Source: Duganella margarita
Lineage (GTDB): Bacteria; Pseudomonadota; Gammaproteobacteria; Burkholderiales; Burkholderiaceae_D
Direction of reading: 5' to 3'
NCBI RefSeq assembly: GCF_009857535.1
Contig: NZ_WWCS01000001.1
Span: 62,001 to 126,000 of the forward strand
Length of the DNA: 64,000 bases
In this document: positions 1 to 11,998 of the stretch, piece by piece
Layout of the letters: each line of letters begins with the position of its first letter
Position numbering within the stretch: position 1 is the stretch's first letter
The notes under the pieces: generated by a model
Told to the model about the DNA's origin: nothing
Databases searched by the model: none
What the model saw: only the letters and a program-made list of their open reading frames with translations
Program-made: the position numbers and the translations under genes

Positions 1-204
1 GCGCTGCTGGACAACGCACCGCGCAACGCCCAGACGCGTGCGCTGGAAAATTGCGAGCTGGCGGTATTCTTTCGCGCCGACTTCATGGGGTTGATGGAAA
101 CCGATCCGGTGATCGGCTACAAGATCTCGCTGGCCCTGGCGCGCCACATCGGCCGCCGCCTGCGCGACTGGATGACCGGCAAGCCGCAGCTGGAGGCGCT
201 ATGA
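1..204 (+). CDS. Cyclic nucleotide-binding domain protein, C-terminal part
   Basis: The reading frame is open from the first base of the window and ends with TGA at 202-204, so only about 67 C-terminal residues are seen and the start lies outside. The text around FFRADFMGLMETDP followed by a helix with LALARHIGRRLRDW resembles the end of a cNMP-binding (Crp/Fnr-type) beta-barrel and its C-helix. No helix-turn-helix follows, so it may be a stand-alone sensor domain rather than a transcription factor. Its stop codon overlaps the ATG of the next gene (ATGA), which indicates one transcript with the AI-2E family transporter. The family call is an inference from a short fragment. Confidence 0.55.
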   Translation, partial: ALLDNAPRNAQTRALENCELAVFFRADFMGLMETDPVIGYKISLALARHIGRRLRDWMTGKPQLEAL

Positions 205-1328
205 ACCTGCTGCCGACGCAACAGCGCGGCGGGCCGGTGGTGTGGAGCGGCATCATCGCCGCCACCTGCGGGCTGCTGTTCCTGTTGCAGCAGATGCTGT
301 TCCTGGCCGTGCCCTTCCTGCTCGGCATCGTGCTGTACTACATCCTGCAACCGCCGACGCAGCGCCTGATCCGTGCGGGCTTCAGCCAGAACGCCGCCAC
401 CTTCATCGTTGGCACGGGGTCGCTGCTGCTGCTGGCGCTGGCCGTGCTGGCGGCGGTGTACTGGAAGTCCGCGCCGACCACTTCCTGGCAGCAATTGATG
501 GGCACCTACCTGGCAGGCGGGCTGGAGTTCGTGCGCCATACGATGGTGGCGCTGGAGCAGCAGTTCCCGCTGCTGAAACAAGTGGCGCTGGCCGACACCG
601 TCAACCAGCGCATGAGCGAATTCACGGGCGACTTCATCCAGTCGCACCTGACCGACATTCTGGTCACGGTGGTGGCCTGGCTGCCGTCGCTGCTGCTGGC
701 GCCGTTTTTGACCTTCTTCTTTTTGCGCGATGGCCTGCGCTTTAAAAAGTTCCTGGCGCGGGCGGTGCCGAACGCCTTCTTCGAACGCACGCTATGCCTG
801 CTGCACGAAGTCGACCAGACCGCGCACCGCTACTTCAAAGGGCTGATCCGGCTGACCATCCTCGACACGGCGGTGCTGGCGCTGGGCCTGTGGGCAATCG
901 GCGTGTCGTCGCCGCTGGTGCTGGGGCTGATTGCGGCGCTGCTGGCGTGGGTGCCCTACGTCGGCTCGATCGTCGGCTGCATGCTGGTGGTGATGGTGGC
1001 GTCGACCGACGCGCCGTCGCAGCCATCGGTGGCGTATCTGGCGATTGGCGTCTTCATCCTGGTGCGCCTGCTGGACGACTTCGTCTTCATGCCGTTGACG
1101 CTGGGCCGCAGCCTGCACATCCATCCGCTGATAACCGTGCTGATGATTTTCATCGGCGGCTCGGTGGCCGGCGTGGCCGGACTGATGCTGGTGCTGCCCT
1201 TGCTGGGCGTGGTGATGGTGATCGGCGAAACGCTGGGCCGCCTGATCACCGACCCGCGCCTGCGCGCGCGCCACCGCAACGCCATCGCCCTGCGCACCCG
1301 GCAGGCCAGCCATGACCTGACGGTATAA
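201..1328 (+). CDS. AI-2E family transporter (PerM/YdiK type)
   Basis: A 375-residue polytopic inner-membrane protein. Hydrophobic segments occur near residues 15-55 and 65-90, and a block of several follows from about residue 165 to 355. The C-terminal half has the family pattern: a WVPYVGSIVG segment, then DDFVFMPLTLGRSLHIHPL and a glycine-rich last helix pair. The family (PF01594) covers proposed autoinducer-2 exporters and sodium/proton antiporters, so the substrate cannot be fixed. The start at 201 is chosen because it overlaps the upstream stop by four bases and begins the family-like N terminus; an upstream in-frame start at 51 would run through the previous gene. It ends before a bidirectional hairpin shared with ahpF. 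Confidence 0.85.
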   Translation: MNLLPTQQRGGPVVWSGIIAATCGLLFLLQQMLFLAVPFLLGIVLYYILQPPTQRLIRAGFSQNAATFIVGTGSLLLLALAVLAAVYWKSAPTTSWQQLMGTYLAGGLEFVRHTMVALEQQFPLLKQVALADTVNQRMSEFTGDFIQSHLTDILVTVVAWLPSLLLAPFLTFFFLRDGLRFKKFLARAVPNAFFERTLCLLHEVDQTAHRYFKGLIRLTILDTAVLALGLWAIGVSSPLVLGLIAALLAWVPYVGSIVGCMLVVMVASTDAPSQPSVAYLAIGVFILVRLLDDFVFMPLTLGRSLHIHPLITVLMIFIGGSVAGVAGLMLVLPLLGVVMVIGETLGRLITDPRLRARHRNAIALRTRQASHDLTV

Positions 1329-1356
1329 AAAAACGGGAGCCGAGGCTCCCGCTTTT
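1327..1356. terminator. Bidirectional rho-independent terminator
   Basis: An eight-base perfect stem (1334-1341 with 1344-1351, arms CGGGAGCC/GGCTCCCG) has an A-run on the left (1327-1333) and a T-rich run on the right (1353-1356). It lies between the convergent ends of the AI-2E transporter gene and ahpF, so it can end transcripts from both sides. Confidence 0.8.
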
Positions 1357-1374
1357 GTTTAATGCCGGCGTAAA

Positions 1375-2973
1375 TTACGCGGTCATCGCGTGCTTGTCGG
1401 CCGACTCTTCGACGACTTCCTCGTCGTCCGAGCGGATCAGGTGGTCGAAGGCGGACAGGGCCGCTTTCGCGCCTTCGCCGGTGGCGATGATGATCTGCTT
1501 GTACGGCACGGTGGTGACGTCGCCGGCGGCAAACACACCCGGCAGCGAGGTCTGGCCACGCGCATCGACTTCGATCTCGCCATGACGCGACAGCGCTACC
1601 GTGCCTTTCAGCCACTCGGTATTCGGCACCAGGCCGATCTGCACAAACACCCCTTCCAGCTCAACCTTGTGCGACACATTGGTGTTGCGGTCGGTGTAGC
1701 TCAGGCCGTTGACGATCTTGCCGTCGCCGTGGATCTCGGTGGTTTGCGCCGAGGTGATCACGGTGACATTCGGCAGGCTGCGCAGCTTGCGTTGCAGCAC
1801 CGCGTCGGCGCGCAGTTCGGCGCCAAACTCGATCAGCGTCACATGCTTGACCAGGCCGGCCAGGTCGATCGCCGCTTCCACGCCGGAGTTACCGCCGCCG
1901 ATCACCGACACGCGCTTGCCCTTGAACAGCGGGCCATCGCAATGCGGGCAGTAGGCCACACCATGGTTGCGGTATTCCTTCTCGCCCGGCACGTTGATCT
2001 CGCGCCAGCGGGCGCCGGTGGCCAGGATCACCGACTTGGATTTGAGCACGGCGCCGGAGGCGGTGTGCACTTCGGTCAGTTTGCCCACCTGTACCAGCTT
2101 GCTGGCGCGCTGGGTGTTCATGATATCGACTTCGTATTCGCGGACGTGCTGTTCCAGCGCCACGGCAAATTTCGGGCCGTCGGTTTCCTTGACCGAGATA
2201 AAGTTCTCGATCGCCAGCGTGTCCAGCACCTGGCCGCCGAAACGCTCGGCCAATACGCCGGTGCGGATGCCTTTGCGGGCGGCGTAGACTGCCGCGGCCG
2301 CGCCGGCTGGGCCACCGCCGACGATCAGCACGTCGAACACGTCTTTCTTGCTCAGCTCAGCGGCCTGGCGGACGCCGGCGTTGGTGTCCAGCTTGGCGAG
2401 GATTTCCTCGACCGAGGTGCGGCCCTGGCCGAAATGCTGGCCGTTCAGGAACATCATCGGCACGGCCAGGATCTGGCGCTCTTCCACTTCCTTGGCGAAC
2501 AGGCCGCCGTCGATGGTGGTGACCTTGATGCGGGGGTTAATCACCGCCATGGCGTTGAGCGCCTGCACCACGTCCGGGCAGTTATGGCAGGTCAGCGACA
2601 TGAAGGTTTCGAATTCGTAATCGCCATCCAGGTTGCGGATTTGCTCGATCACGGCGTCGTCAAATTTGATGGTGTGGCCGCCGACCTGCAGCAGCGCCAG
2701 CACCAGCGAGGTGAATTCGTGGCCCATCGGAATCGCGGCGAAACGCACGGCGATCTCGGTGCCAGCACGGTTGATGCTGAACGACGGCGCGCGCACGCCC
2801 GCTTCGGTGCGCTCGACCAGCGTGATTTTGTCGCTCAACTCGGCAATTTCGAGGAGCAGTTCTTTCATCTCGCGGGCCTTGGCGCTGTCATCGAGAGAGG
2901 CGACCAGCTCCAGTGGGTAAACCACTTTCTCCAGGTAAGCTTTCAACTGGGTTTTGAGGGTAGCGTCCAACAT
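1375..2973 (-). CDS. ahpF: Alkyl hydroperoxide reductase subunit F
   Basis: A 532-residue flavoprotein that passes electrons from NADH to AhpC in the cytoplasm. The N-terminal tandem thioredoxin-fold domain carries CHNC (Cys129 and Cys132). A dinucleotide-binding GGGPAG motif follows at about 219-224, the redox-active CPHC is at Cys342/Cys345, and a second nucleotide motif (GGGNSG) lies near 359-364. Length matches the Escherichia coli protein (about 520 residues). It lies 96 bases downstream of ahpC on the same strand, the usual ahpCF order, with a hairpin between them. The C-terminal tail ([17 protein letters not shown]) is longer and more acidic than usual. Confidence 0.97.
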   Translation of the reverse strand: MLDATLKTQLKAYLEKVVYPLELVASLDDSAKAREMKELLLEIAELSDKITLVERTEAGVRAPSFSINRAGTEIAVRFAAIPMGHEFTSLVLALLQVGGHTIKFDDAVIEQIRNLDGDYEFETFMSLTCHNCPDVVQALNAMAVINPRIKVTTIDGGLFAKEVEERQILAVPMMFLNGQHFGQGRTSVEEILAKLDTNAGVRQAAELSKKDVFDVLIVGGGPAGAAAAVYAARKGIRTGVLAERFGGQVLDTLAIENFISVKETDGPKFAVALEQHVREYEVDIMNTQRASKLVQVGKLTEVHTASGAVLKSKSVILATGARWREINVPGEKEYRNHGVAYCPHCDGPLFKGKRVSVIGGGNSGVEAAIDLAGLVKHVTLIEFGAELRADAVLQRKLRSLPNVTVITSAQTTEIHGDGKIVNGLSYTDRNTNVSHKVELEGVFVQIGLVPNTEWLKGTVALSRHGEIEVDARGQTSLPGVFAAGDVTTVPYKQIIIATGEGAKAALSAFDHLIRSDDEEVVEESADKHAMTA

Positions 2974-3003
2974 GATTTTCTTCCTTTACAAATATTTAGG
3001 CGT

Positions 3004-3031
3004 ATGCCGGGCCGGACGCCCGGTCCGGCAT
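3004..3031. other. Hairpin in the ahpC-ahpF intergenic space
   Basis: An 11-base stem with one wobble position (3004-3014 with 3021-3031, ATGCCGGGCCG/CGGTCCGGCAT) has a six-base loop. No T-run follows on the minus strand, so it is not a standard terminator. It may shield the ahpC message or set the ahpC/ahpF ratio. Confidence 0.45.
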
Positions 3032-3069
3032 CGCGGTAACTACTTGTGTGCTGCAGTCTTGCTCAAGAC

Positions 3070-3633
3070 TTAGATCTTGCCGACCAGGTCCAGCGATGGG
3101 GTCAGGGTGGCTGCGCCTTCGGTCCATTTAGCTGGGCAAACCTGGCCTGGGTGCTCGGCCACGTATTTCGCTGCTTTGACTTTGCGCAGCAGTTCCGAAG
3201 CGTCGCGGCCGATGCCGTTGTCGTGCACTTCCATCACTTTGATGAAGCCTTCTGGATTGATGACGAAGGTGCCGCGCAGTGCCAGGCCTTCTTCTTCGAT
3301 CATCACTTCGAAATTACGCGACAGTTTGCCGGTTGGGTCGCCGATCAGTGGGTAGTTCACTTTCTTGATCGCGTCCGAGGTGTCGTGCCATGCTTTGTGC
3401 GCGAAGTGGGTGTCGGTCGACACGCCGTAGACGTCCACGCCCAGTTTGGCGAATTCAGGTTGGAAATCGGCCAGATCTTCCAGTTCGGTTGGGCACACGA
3501 AGGTGAAGTCGGCTGGGTAGAACATCAGAACGGACCACTTGCCTTTCAGCGACTCTTCGGTCAGGTCGATGAATTTGCCGTCTACGTAAGCGGTGGCATT
3601 AAATGGCTTGATTTGAGTATTGATCAGGGACAT
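3070..3633 (-). CDS. ahpC: Alkyl hydroperoxide reductase subunit C (peroxiredoxin)
   Basis: A 187-residue typical two-cysteine peroxiredoxin that reduces hydrogen peroxide and organic hydroperoxides. The peroxidatic Cys47 lies in FTFVCPTE and the resolving Cys166 in [10 protein letters not shown], both intact. The start at 3633 ([11 protein letters not shown]) matches the E. coli N terminus and is preceded by a purine-rich GAGGAAA site. The frame is open further upstream to 3723, but that extension has no family match. AhpF downstream is its reductase. Confidence 0.97.
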   Translation of the reverse strand: MSLINTQIKPFNATAYVDGKFIDLTEESLKGKWSVLMFYPADFTFVCPTELEDLADFQPEFAKLGVDVYGVSTDTHFAHKAWHDTSDAIKKVNYPLIGDPTGKLSRNFEVMIEEEGLALRGTFVINPEGFIKVMEVHDNGIGRDASELLRKVKAAKYVAEHPGQVCPAKWTEGAATLTPSLDLVGKI

Positions 3634-3671
3634 TGTGGTTTCCTCGTTGGGTTGTGAATCATTGAGACGCC

Positions 3672-3699
3672 AGTGTAAGGCTTTTCCCACCATTTGCAA
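3672..3699 (-). promoter_or_regulatory. Candidate sigma-70 promoter for ahpCF
   Basis: On the minus strand a TTGCAA -35-like hexamer (3694-3699) and a TACACT -10-like hexamer (3672-3677) are separated by 16 bases. They sit about 40 bases upstream of the ahpC start. No convincing OxyR site was found, so peroxide control is not shown by the sequence. Confidence 0.4.
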
Positions 3700-3719
3700 A
3701 ATTGATTGTTCCAATAGTT

Positions 3720-6524
3720 TCAATTGGCTTTGACTATCGAAGCTGCACGCGGCATAGCATTATCGCGCAGGAAGGCGTCGAACTGGTCGGCCGGCATCGG
3801 CTTGGCAAACAGATAACCCTGGCCATAGTCGCAGCCGGCGGCGGCCAGCAGGTCGCGCTGTTCGGGCGTCTCCACGCCCTCGGCGATGACTTTCAGGCCT
3901 AGCTTGTGGGCCATGACAATAATGGCCTCCGACAAGGCCATGTCGCTCGAGTCGGGCGCCAGGTTGCGCGTGAAGGAACGGTCGATCTTCAGGTAGTCGA
4001 TATCGAACTTCTTCAGATAGGACAGCGACGAGTAGCCGGTGCCGAAGTCGTCCAGCGCGACCTGGATGCCGGCGTCGCGCAGTTGCAGCAGGCGGTTGCT
4101 GACCGCGCTGCTGGCGTCCAGCAGCAGCCCTTCGGTAATCTCCACCACCAGCGACTGGCCGGGCAGCGCCAGCGATTGCAAATGCGCCAGCCAGCCCTGG
4201 TAGGAACTGCCTTCGCGCTGGAATTCCAGCGGCGACTGGTTCAGGCTGACCTGGAACTCGCTATGCACCTGCTGCCGCCAGCGCTGCACCCAGCGCGCCG
4301 ATTCGTGGAACACCCATTCGCCGATGTCGACGATCAGCCCGCTCGCTTCGGCCAGCGGGATGAATTCCAGCGGACTGACCAGTCCGCGCTGCGGATGGTT
4401 CCAGCGGATCAGTGCCTCGGCCTTGTGGATGGCGCCGCTGCCCAGGTGCACGATCGGCTGGAAATACAGCGCGAACTGCTGGCTCTTGAGCGCGCCGCGC
4501 AGATCGCTGGTCAGACGCATGCGGTTCAGCGCCGCCACCTGCAGGGTCGGGGTGAAATAGCTGTAGCGGTTGCGGCCGGCGCCCTTGGCCGCATACATGG
4601 CCTGGTCGGCGTGCTTGAGCAGGTCGTCGATATCGAGCGCGTCGTCCGGATACAGCGTGATGCCGATGCTGGCCGAGACAAACGCCTGCTCCGGGCCCAG
4701 GTCGAAGGGCTGGCGCAGCCGGTCGAGGATGGCCTGGGCGATGCGCTCGACCTGGTCGGCCGCCTCCAGCTCGGTGAGGATCACCGTGAATTCGTCGCCG
4801 CCGAGGCGCGCCACCGTATCCGACTTGCGCACGCAGGCGCTGATGCGGCGCGCGGCGTCGATCAGCAGCACGTCGCCCTGCTGGTGGCCGAGCGTGTCGT
4901 TGACCTCCTTGAAGTGGTCGAGGTCGATGAACAGCACGGCGATGCGCGAGCGGTCGCGCTGGCTCTTGAGCATGTCGTGCGCCAGCCGGTCGAGGAACAT
5001 GCGGCGGTTGGGCAACTGGGTCAGCGTGTCGAAATTGGCCTGCTGCCAGATCAGCGTCTCGCTCTGCTTCTTGGCGGTGACGTCCTCGATCATGCACAGG
5101 TGGTGCGGATGGCTGCCGGCCTCGGGCTCGATGGCGTTGACCGAGACATCAATCCAGGTCACCGTGCCGTCCGGCCGGAACAACCGGCTGAGCGCCTTGA
5201 AGCTGCTGATCTGCTGCGTGGTCAGCAGCGCCATCTGCGCCTTGATCTGCACCACGTCGTCCGGATGGCCCACTTCCAGCCAGCGCAGGGTCCGCAGTTC
5301 GTGCTGCGAACGGCCCAGTATCTCCTGATAACGCGCATTGATATCGCGGTATTCATACGTGATCGAATCGATCAGCGCGATGCCCAGCGGCGACGCCTCG
5401 AACATGGTGCGGAAGCGCTGCTCGCCGTGGCGGATGGTTTCCAGCGCACGCTTGCGTTCACGCGCCAGCAAGCTGAAGTGGATGGCGGCGCCCAGCACCA
5501 GCAGCAACACCACGCCCACCAGCAGCCGGTACAGCCAGGCCAGGCTGGTCCGGCTGGTGTCGACCCGGTACATAAAACCGTCGAAGCGAGCCTGGCGCTG
5601 CATCATGCCCAGCCCGGCGTAGACGTCGGCGATATGCTGCCAGCGGTCCGGATTCATGTAGCCGATTTCCACCAGCACCGGCTGCACCAGCGGCACCATC
5701 TGGCGCGCTTCGTACAACAGGTGCTGACGGTCGCTGCGGCGGGAATACTTGCTCAGTATCATATCCGCCGCTTCTTCCTGATGGCTCATGGCCCACTGCC
5801 AGCCGCGCATGCTGGCGGCGCGGAAGGCGCTCACCCGCGCCGGGTGATTGGCCAGCTCCTGCTCGCTGGTGAACAGGTTGTCGCCATAAAAGTCGATGCC
5901 GACCGCGCGCGGGCTGTAGATATCATACGGAAAGCCGAGGCGGTCGAACGTGTCCGGCTCGTTGGTGGTGTAGATCGCCATGGCGTCGACCTTGCCGCTG
6001 ATCAGGTCATCCGGATTAAAGCTGTGCTCGACGCGCTGGAAGCTGGTGGACGGCACGCCTTCCTTGGTCAGGTAGGCCAGCAGCTCGTCGGCGTTGCCGA
6101 GGTCGTCGGTGAGGGAGCCGATCATGGCGCGCTTGCCGATCAGACGACGGATGTCGGGCTCGGCGCCGCTCTGGCGCATCGCCAGCGCATACGGCGAATG
6201 CTGGAAGATCACGCCCAGCACCACCACCGGCTTGCCGGCCATGCGCGCCAGCAGCAGGCTGCTGCTGCCGGTGCCGTATTCGGCCTTGCCGGCGATCACG
6301 TCACGCTCAGGCGCGTTGCCGTCCGTCCCTTCGAGAATCCGCACGTCCAGCCCGGCGTCGCGGTAATAGCCCAGCTCCTGCGCGGCATAGTAGCCGGCAA
6401 ACTGGAACTGGTGGACGTGCTTGAGTTGCAGGGTAACTTGTTCCAGCGCCAAGGCCGGCACCGCAGCCAGCAGCAAGGCGGCAGCGGCGCACAGCGCGGC
6501 AAGGGCGGAAAAACGCACAGTCAC
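3720..6524 (-). CDS. Binding-protein/PAS/GGDEF/EAL c-di-GMP signalling protein
   Basis: A 934-residue inner-membrane signalling protein. A signal peptide is followed by an NMT1/THI5-like periplasmic binding domain (about 26-320; [20 protein letters not shown] is typical of this family). A membrane helix (about 328-350), a PAS domain (about 365-490), a GGDEF domain (intact GGDEF near residue 577) and a C-terminal EAL domain (EAL near 704, DDFGTGYSS later) follow. Both output domains look catalytically competent, so it could make or break c-di-GMP. The input domain suggests a response to a small periplasmic ligand, perhaps a thiamine-precursor-like or sulfonate-like molecule, but the ligand is inferred only from the fold. 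The start is a GTG. It ends 86 bases upstream of the ahpC start on the same strand. Confidence 0.88.
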   Translation of the reverse strand: MTVRFSALAALCAAAALLLAAVPALALEQVTLQLKHVHQFQFAGYYAAQELGYYRDAGLDVRILEGTDGNAPERDVIAGKAEYGTGSSSLLLARMAGKPVVVLGVIFQHSPYALAMRQSGAEPDIRRLIGKRAMIGSLTDDLGNADELLAYLTKEGVPSTSFQRVEHSFNPDDLISGKVDAMAIYTTNEPDTFDRLGFPYDIYSPRAVGIDFYGDNLFTSEQELANHPARVSAFRAASMRGWQWAMSHQEEAADMILSKYSRRSDRQHLLYEARQMVPLVQPVLVEIGYMNPDRWQHIADVYAGLGMMQRQARFDGFMYRVDTSRTSLAWLYRLLVGVVLLLVLGAAIHFSLLARERKRALETIRHGEQRFRTMFEASPLGIALIDSITYEYRDINARYQEILGRSQHELRTLRWLEVGHPDDVVQIKAQMALLTTQQISSFKALSRLFRPDGTVTWIDVSVNAIEPEAGSHPHHLCMIEDVTAKKQSETLIWQQANFDTLTQLPNRRMFLDRLAHDMLKSQRDRSRIAVLFIDLDHFKEVNDTLGHQQGDVLLIDAARRISACVRKSDTVARLGGDEFTVILTELEAADQVERIAQAILDRLRQPFDLGPEQAFVSASIGITLYPDDALDIDDLLKHADQAMYAAKGAGRNRYSYFTPTLQVAALNRMRLTSDLRGALKSQQFALYFQPIVHLGSGAIHKAEALIRWNHPQRGLVSPLEFIPLAEASGLIVDIGEWVFHESARWVQRWRQQVHSEFQVSLNQSPLEFQREGSSYQGWLAHLQSLALPGQSLVVEITEGLLLDASSAVSNRLLQLRDAGIQVALDDFGTGYSSLSYLKKFDIDYLKIDRSFTRNLAPDSSDMALSEAIIVMAHKLGLKVIAEGVETPEQRDLLAAAGCDYGQGYLFAKPMPADQFDAFLRDNAMPRAASIVKAN

Positions 6525-6605
6525 AGAGTTCCCGGGACAATAGCAGTGGCTCTAGTGTAGCCGCTTCCCCCGGACCAACGCTGCTTTATACCAAGCCGAC
6601 AGCAC

Positions 6606-6647
6606 AAAAAGCAACGGACGGCCAGGCTGGCGCCTGCCGTCCGTTGC
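6606..6647 (-). terminator. Terminator of the RCC1-repeat gene
   Basis: A perfect 12-base stem (6611-6622 with 6636-6647) is followed on the minus strand by a five-T run (6606-6610). It sits 16 bases beyond the stop codon of the RCC1-repeat gene. Confidence 0.8.
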
Positions 6648-6662
6648 GTAGAGCGAAACTGC

Positions 6663-8138
6663 TTAGTTCGGGTTGGCGATGCTGACTGGCACCGTCGAGG
6701 TCACCATCTTGCCGTTGCCCAGCTGGCCACTGGCGTTACGGCCCCAGGTCCACAGCGAGTTATCAGCTTTCAGGCCGGCGCTATGCGCGCCGCCGGCGCT
6801 GATGCTGATCCAGGTGCGGTCGGTGCCAACCTGGGTCGGCGCAATCTGGTCGATGCCACTGCCGTCGCCCAGTTGGCCGTCGCTGTTGGCACCCCAGGCC
6901 CACAGCGTGCCGTTGGTGCGCACCGCCAGCGTGTGCGCGCCGCCGGCCGAGACAATGGTCCAGTCGCTGTCGGTGGTGATCTGGGTCGGCACATTGAGGG
7001 TGCCGCCGGCGCTGGCGTTGTTGCCCAGCTGGCCCGCGCTGTTGGCCCCCCAGGCCCACAGCTTGCCCGTGGTGTCGATTGCCATCGAGTGGTTGGCGCC
7101 GGCCGATATTGAGTTATAGGTCAGGCTACCGATATGCGCCGGACTCAGCACAGTGCCACCAGTCGATGCATTGCCCAACTGGCCGCTAGTGTTATCACCC
7201 CACGTCCAGAGCGAACCGTCTTTTTGGATTGCAATCGTATGGGTGCCGCCAGCGCTGGCTGCGGTGTAGGTCGCGGTATTGCTTTTATCCGGGCCGCCAA
7301 CCTTGACTGGCGAAGTGCGAACCAGCACGCTGGTGTCGCCAAGCTGACCTTCGGTGTTGCGGCCCCAGGCCCACAGCGTGCCATCCGTCTTCAGCGCCAC
7401 CACGTGATATTTGCCGGCCCAGACCCCGACCCAGTTGGTATCCTTGCCGATCAGGGTCGGCACCGAGCGGTTGACCTGGTCGCCCAGCCCCAGCTGGCCA
7501 TTGCTGTTCAGGCCCCATGCCCACAGCGTGCCGCCGGCGGTGGTGCCGGTACCGGCGCGCAGGCCGATGGCGAACTGTTCGCCGACCGCGATCTTGGTCC
7601 AGGCGGTGGTGGCGGCGCCATTGCTGACCACCACCGGTGCGGTGCGGTCGCCGGTGCTGCTGTCGCCCAGCTGGCCCCAAATATTCTGGCCCCAGGCGTA
7701 CAGCTTGCCGTCGGCGCGGCGGGCGATGGTCTGGAAGCCACCGGCCGAGACTTCTTTCCACGGCGCAGTGACGGTGACGGTGACCGAGCCGGTCACGCCG
7801 TCCTGGGTGGCGTTGATGGTTTCGGTGCCGACAGTCACGCCGGTGACGCGGCCGGTGGCGGTGGCCACCGACGCGATCGCGGCGTTGCCGCTCTTGGTGG
7901 CCCAGGCCAGGCCGCCGGCCACGGTCAGCGCCTTGGTGGTGCCGTCCGAATAGGTGCCGGTGGCGGTTGCATCCTGGAAGGTGGTGACCGGGATGGTGGT
8001 CGAATTCAGCGTAACGGCGATGCTTTTCAGCGTCACGGTGGCAGGCGTGCTGCTACCGCCGCCGCCACCGCCGCCGCATGCGGCCAGCACGGCAAACAGC
8101 GGCACCAGCAGGAGGGAGGAGAATTTAAAGTTTTTCAT
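6663..8138 (-). CDS. RCC1-repeat lipoprotein with Big2-like domain
   Basis: A 491-residue exported protein. The N terminus is a lipoprotein signal with lipobox LAAC at about residue 21-24, followed by a glycine run. A bacterial Ig-like (Big2) domain covers about 38-125 (SIAVTLNSTTIPV, ATGRVTGVTVGTETINAT). About seven RCC1-type blades follow, each with the WAWG-N--GQLG signature, so a beta-propeller is expected. ATG 8138 is chosen over an upstream GTG because a GGAAGA ribosome site lies just before it and the signal peptide then has normal length. The role is unknown: such secreted propellers usually bind proteins or carbohydrates on the cell surface. It has its own terminator and appears monocistronic. 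Confidence 0.85.
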   Translation of the reverse strand: MKNFKFSSLLLVPLFAVLAACGGGGGGGSSTPATVTLKSIAVTLNSTTIPVTTFQDATATGTYSDGTTKALTVAGGLAWATKSGNAAIASVATATGRVTGVTVGTETINATQDGVTGSVTVTVTAPWKEVSAGGFQTIARRADGKLYAWGQNIWGQLGDSSTGDRTAPVVVSNGAATTAWTKIAVGEQFAIGLRAGTGTTAGGTLWAWGLNSNGQLGLGDQVNRSVPTLIGKDTNWVGVWAGKYHVVALKTDGTLWAWGRNTEGQLGDTSVLVRTSPVKVGGPDKSNTATYTAASAGGTHTIAIQKDGSLWTWGDNTSGQLGNASTGGTVLSPAHIGSLTYNSISAGANHSMAIDTTGKLWAWGANSAGQLGNNASAGGTLNVPTQITTDSDWTIVSAGGAHTLAVRTNGTLWAWGANSDGQLGDGSGIDQIAPTQVGTDRTWISISAGGAHSAGLKADNSLWTWGRNASGQLGNGKMVTSTVPVSIANPN

Positions 8139-8283
8139 GGTCTTCCAGTTCACAGAGAAGGTCTGCGGTGCCGACAGTGTAGCCCGTCAGTATGGCGACG
8201 ATCGCACGAGCAGAACTGAATTATCCACGTTATTAAGCCGATACGGTCATCCAACAACATTTCTTTTGAGAATTTATGTAAAA

Positions 8284-8307
8284 AAAAGCACCCCGGGGGG
8301 TGCTTTT
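8284..8307. terminator. Terminator downstream of the YgiQ-type gene
   Basis: The arms 8284-8294 and 8297-8307 (AAAAGCACCCC/GGGGTGCTTTT) form an 11-base stem flanked by A- and T-runs. It lies about 30 bases after the stop of the radical SAM gene and can act in either direction. Confidence 0.8.
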
Positions 8308-8336
8308 GCTGATTTGCGTCGCTTACTTGCGTAAGC

Positions 8337-10736
<2,400 letters not shown>

Positions 10737-10826
10737 ATGGGGCCGTATTGTACCGGAGTTAGCCCCGTTCCGCTCACGCGGTCGTGAATTTCCTTTTACT
10801 TTTCAAACACTTGTGCGAAAACGATA

Positions 10827-11102
10827 TCAAATGCCCATGTTTGACAGGATCGTGCCCAGCTCGCGCAGGCCCGACTCCAGCGTCGGATGCTTGGCGGCGA
10901 ACTTGGCCGACAGCTCCTGCGAGCGCTCCGCCAGGCCGTACGTGGTGGACTCGCCGGGGGCCGGCTCGGTGCCGCGCTCGAGCAGCGCCTGGATATCGCC
11001 GTTGAGCTGTCGCAGCAGTTCCTGCAATTCCTCATCGACCGGACCGGCATTGGCCAGATTGGCGTGCAGGCTCTTGAGCGAGGTTTTCAGATTGCTGTCC
11101 AT
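10827..11102 (-). CDS. DUF4404 family protein
   Basis: A 91-residue soluble, helical protein (MDSNLKTSLKSLHANLANA, then ELQELLRQLNGDIQALLERG) typical of DUF4404. The function is unknown. It lies 13 bases after the VF530-type gene on the same strand, so the two are probably cotranscribed. Confidence 0.8.
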   Translation of the reverse strand: MDSNLKTSLKSLHANLANAGPVDEELQELLRQLNGDIQALLERGTEPAPGESTTYGLAERSQELSAKFAAKHPTLESGLRELGTILSNMGI

Positions 11103-11115
11103 AATCGTTCCCTGT

Positions 11116-11319
11116 TTAGAATGTGGTGGCCAGATACAGGTCTTCGACCTGCGTCCTGGCCCACGGCGTCTTGCGCAAGAATTTCAGGCTGGATTTGATG
11201 CTGGGATCGCTGATGAAACAGTTGATCTCGATCCGCTGCGCCAGTTGTTCCCAGCCGTAGTGTTCCTGCAGACGGGTCACTATCGCTTCCAGCGTTACGC
11301 CGTGTAGTTGGTTGTTCAT
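11116..11319 (-). CDS. VF530 family DNA-binding protein
   Basis: A 67-residue protein that matches the VF530/DUF2132 family: [20 protein letters not shown] near the N terminus and [20 protein letters not shown] near the C terminus, the usual [14 protein letters not shown] signature. The start at 11319 (MNNQLHGV) gives the normal family length; the frame is open further upstream into the PAAR gene region, but that part is a shadow. The family has a structure that suggests DNA binding; the cellular role is not established. Confidence 0.88.
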   Translation of the reverse strand: MNNQLHGVTLEAIVTRLQEHYGWEQLAQRIEINCFISDPSIKSSLKFLRKTPWARTQVEDLYLATTF

Positions 11320-11464
11320 ATCGTACTCAAAAATCAAAGGCTGGGACGATTGTACACAAAGTGGCCGACATTCCAGTGTGATGCTTAACGCAAGCTTTTG
11401 TGCCAGATCAGTATAGCCGGCAGCGCGGCGCTTTAGAGTGACTTCTTTTTCCCTGGAGAAGCTC

Positions 11465-11998
11465 ATGATGCGCGCCGTCATCTGCAAGGGCGACCCGACC
11501 TCCCACGGCGGCAAAGTCCTCGAAGGCAACGAGTTGGTCACCACCAACGGCCGCGCGGTGGCGCAGCTGGGGCACAAGACTTTCTGTCCGCAATGTAAGG
11601 GAACATTTCCCATTATCGAAGGGTTGGACTTTCACACCTACGCCGGCATCGGCACCGCAGTCGACGGCATGAAGACCGCCTGCGGCGCCAAGCTGATCGC
11701 CACCCAGCAGCAGATGATGATCGACGATGGCGGCAGCAGCGGTGGCGCGACGGACAGCGCGCCCGCACCGGCCAACAGCGCAGCACCCACCAAGCAACAG
11801 GCGCCATACAGCGGCGCCTTCCGCGCCGTCGACGACACCACCGGCCAACCGGTCGCCGGCCTGCCCTACCGCATCGAACTGCCCGACGGCCGCACCGTGC
11901 GCGGCGTGACCGATGAAGACGGCCACACCCAGCATGTCAGCAGCGACAATCCGGACACCGTCAAGCTCTACTGGGAAACGGAGTCCAGCGATGAATGA
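11465..11998 (+). CDS. T6SS PAAR-domain protein, copy A
   Basis: A 177-residue protein. The PAAR domain (about 1-95) starts [21 protein letters not shown] and contains [11 protein letters not shown] and a [12 protein letters not shown] end. PAAR proteins cap the VgrG spike of type VI secretion systems. After a low-complexity linker a second small domain (about 117-175; [20 protein letters not shown]) looks like the transthyretin-like adaptor often found at the C terminus of PAAR proteins (inference). ATG 11465 is chosen because GGAG sits 7 bases upstream; a GTG at 11438 is possible. The end overlaps the effector start by eight bases. This is the best-preserved of three tandem copies (B at 14536, C at 17199). 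Confidence 0.9.
   Translation: MMRAVICKGDPTSHGGKVLEGNELVTTNGRAVAQLGHKTFCPQCKGTFPIIEGLDFHTYAGIGTAVDGMKTACGAKLIATQQQMMIDDGGSSGGATDSAPAPANSAAPTKQQAPYSGAFRAVDDTTGQPVAGLPYRIELPDGRTVRGVTDEDGHTQHVSSDNPDTVKLYWETESSDE

Noticed and set aside
3700..3760. ATAG and CTAT pairs upstream of ahpC as an OxyR site
   Set aside because: The spacing does not fit the four-part OxyR pattern.
3906..6560. An 884-residue open frame on the plus strand opposite the GGDEF/EAL gene
   Set aside because: It is rich in Arg, Gln, His and Val with no domain, and the opposite strand codes a well-recognised protein. High GC content creates long antisense frames.
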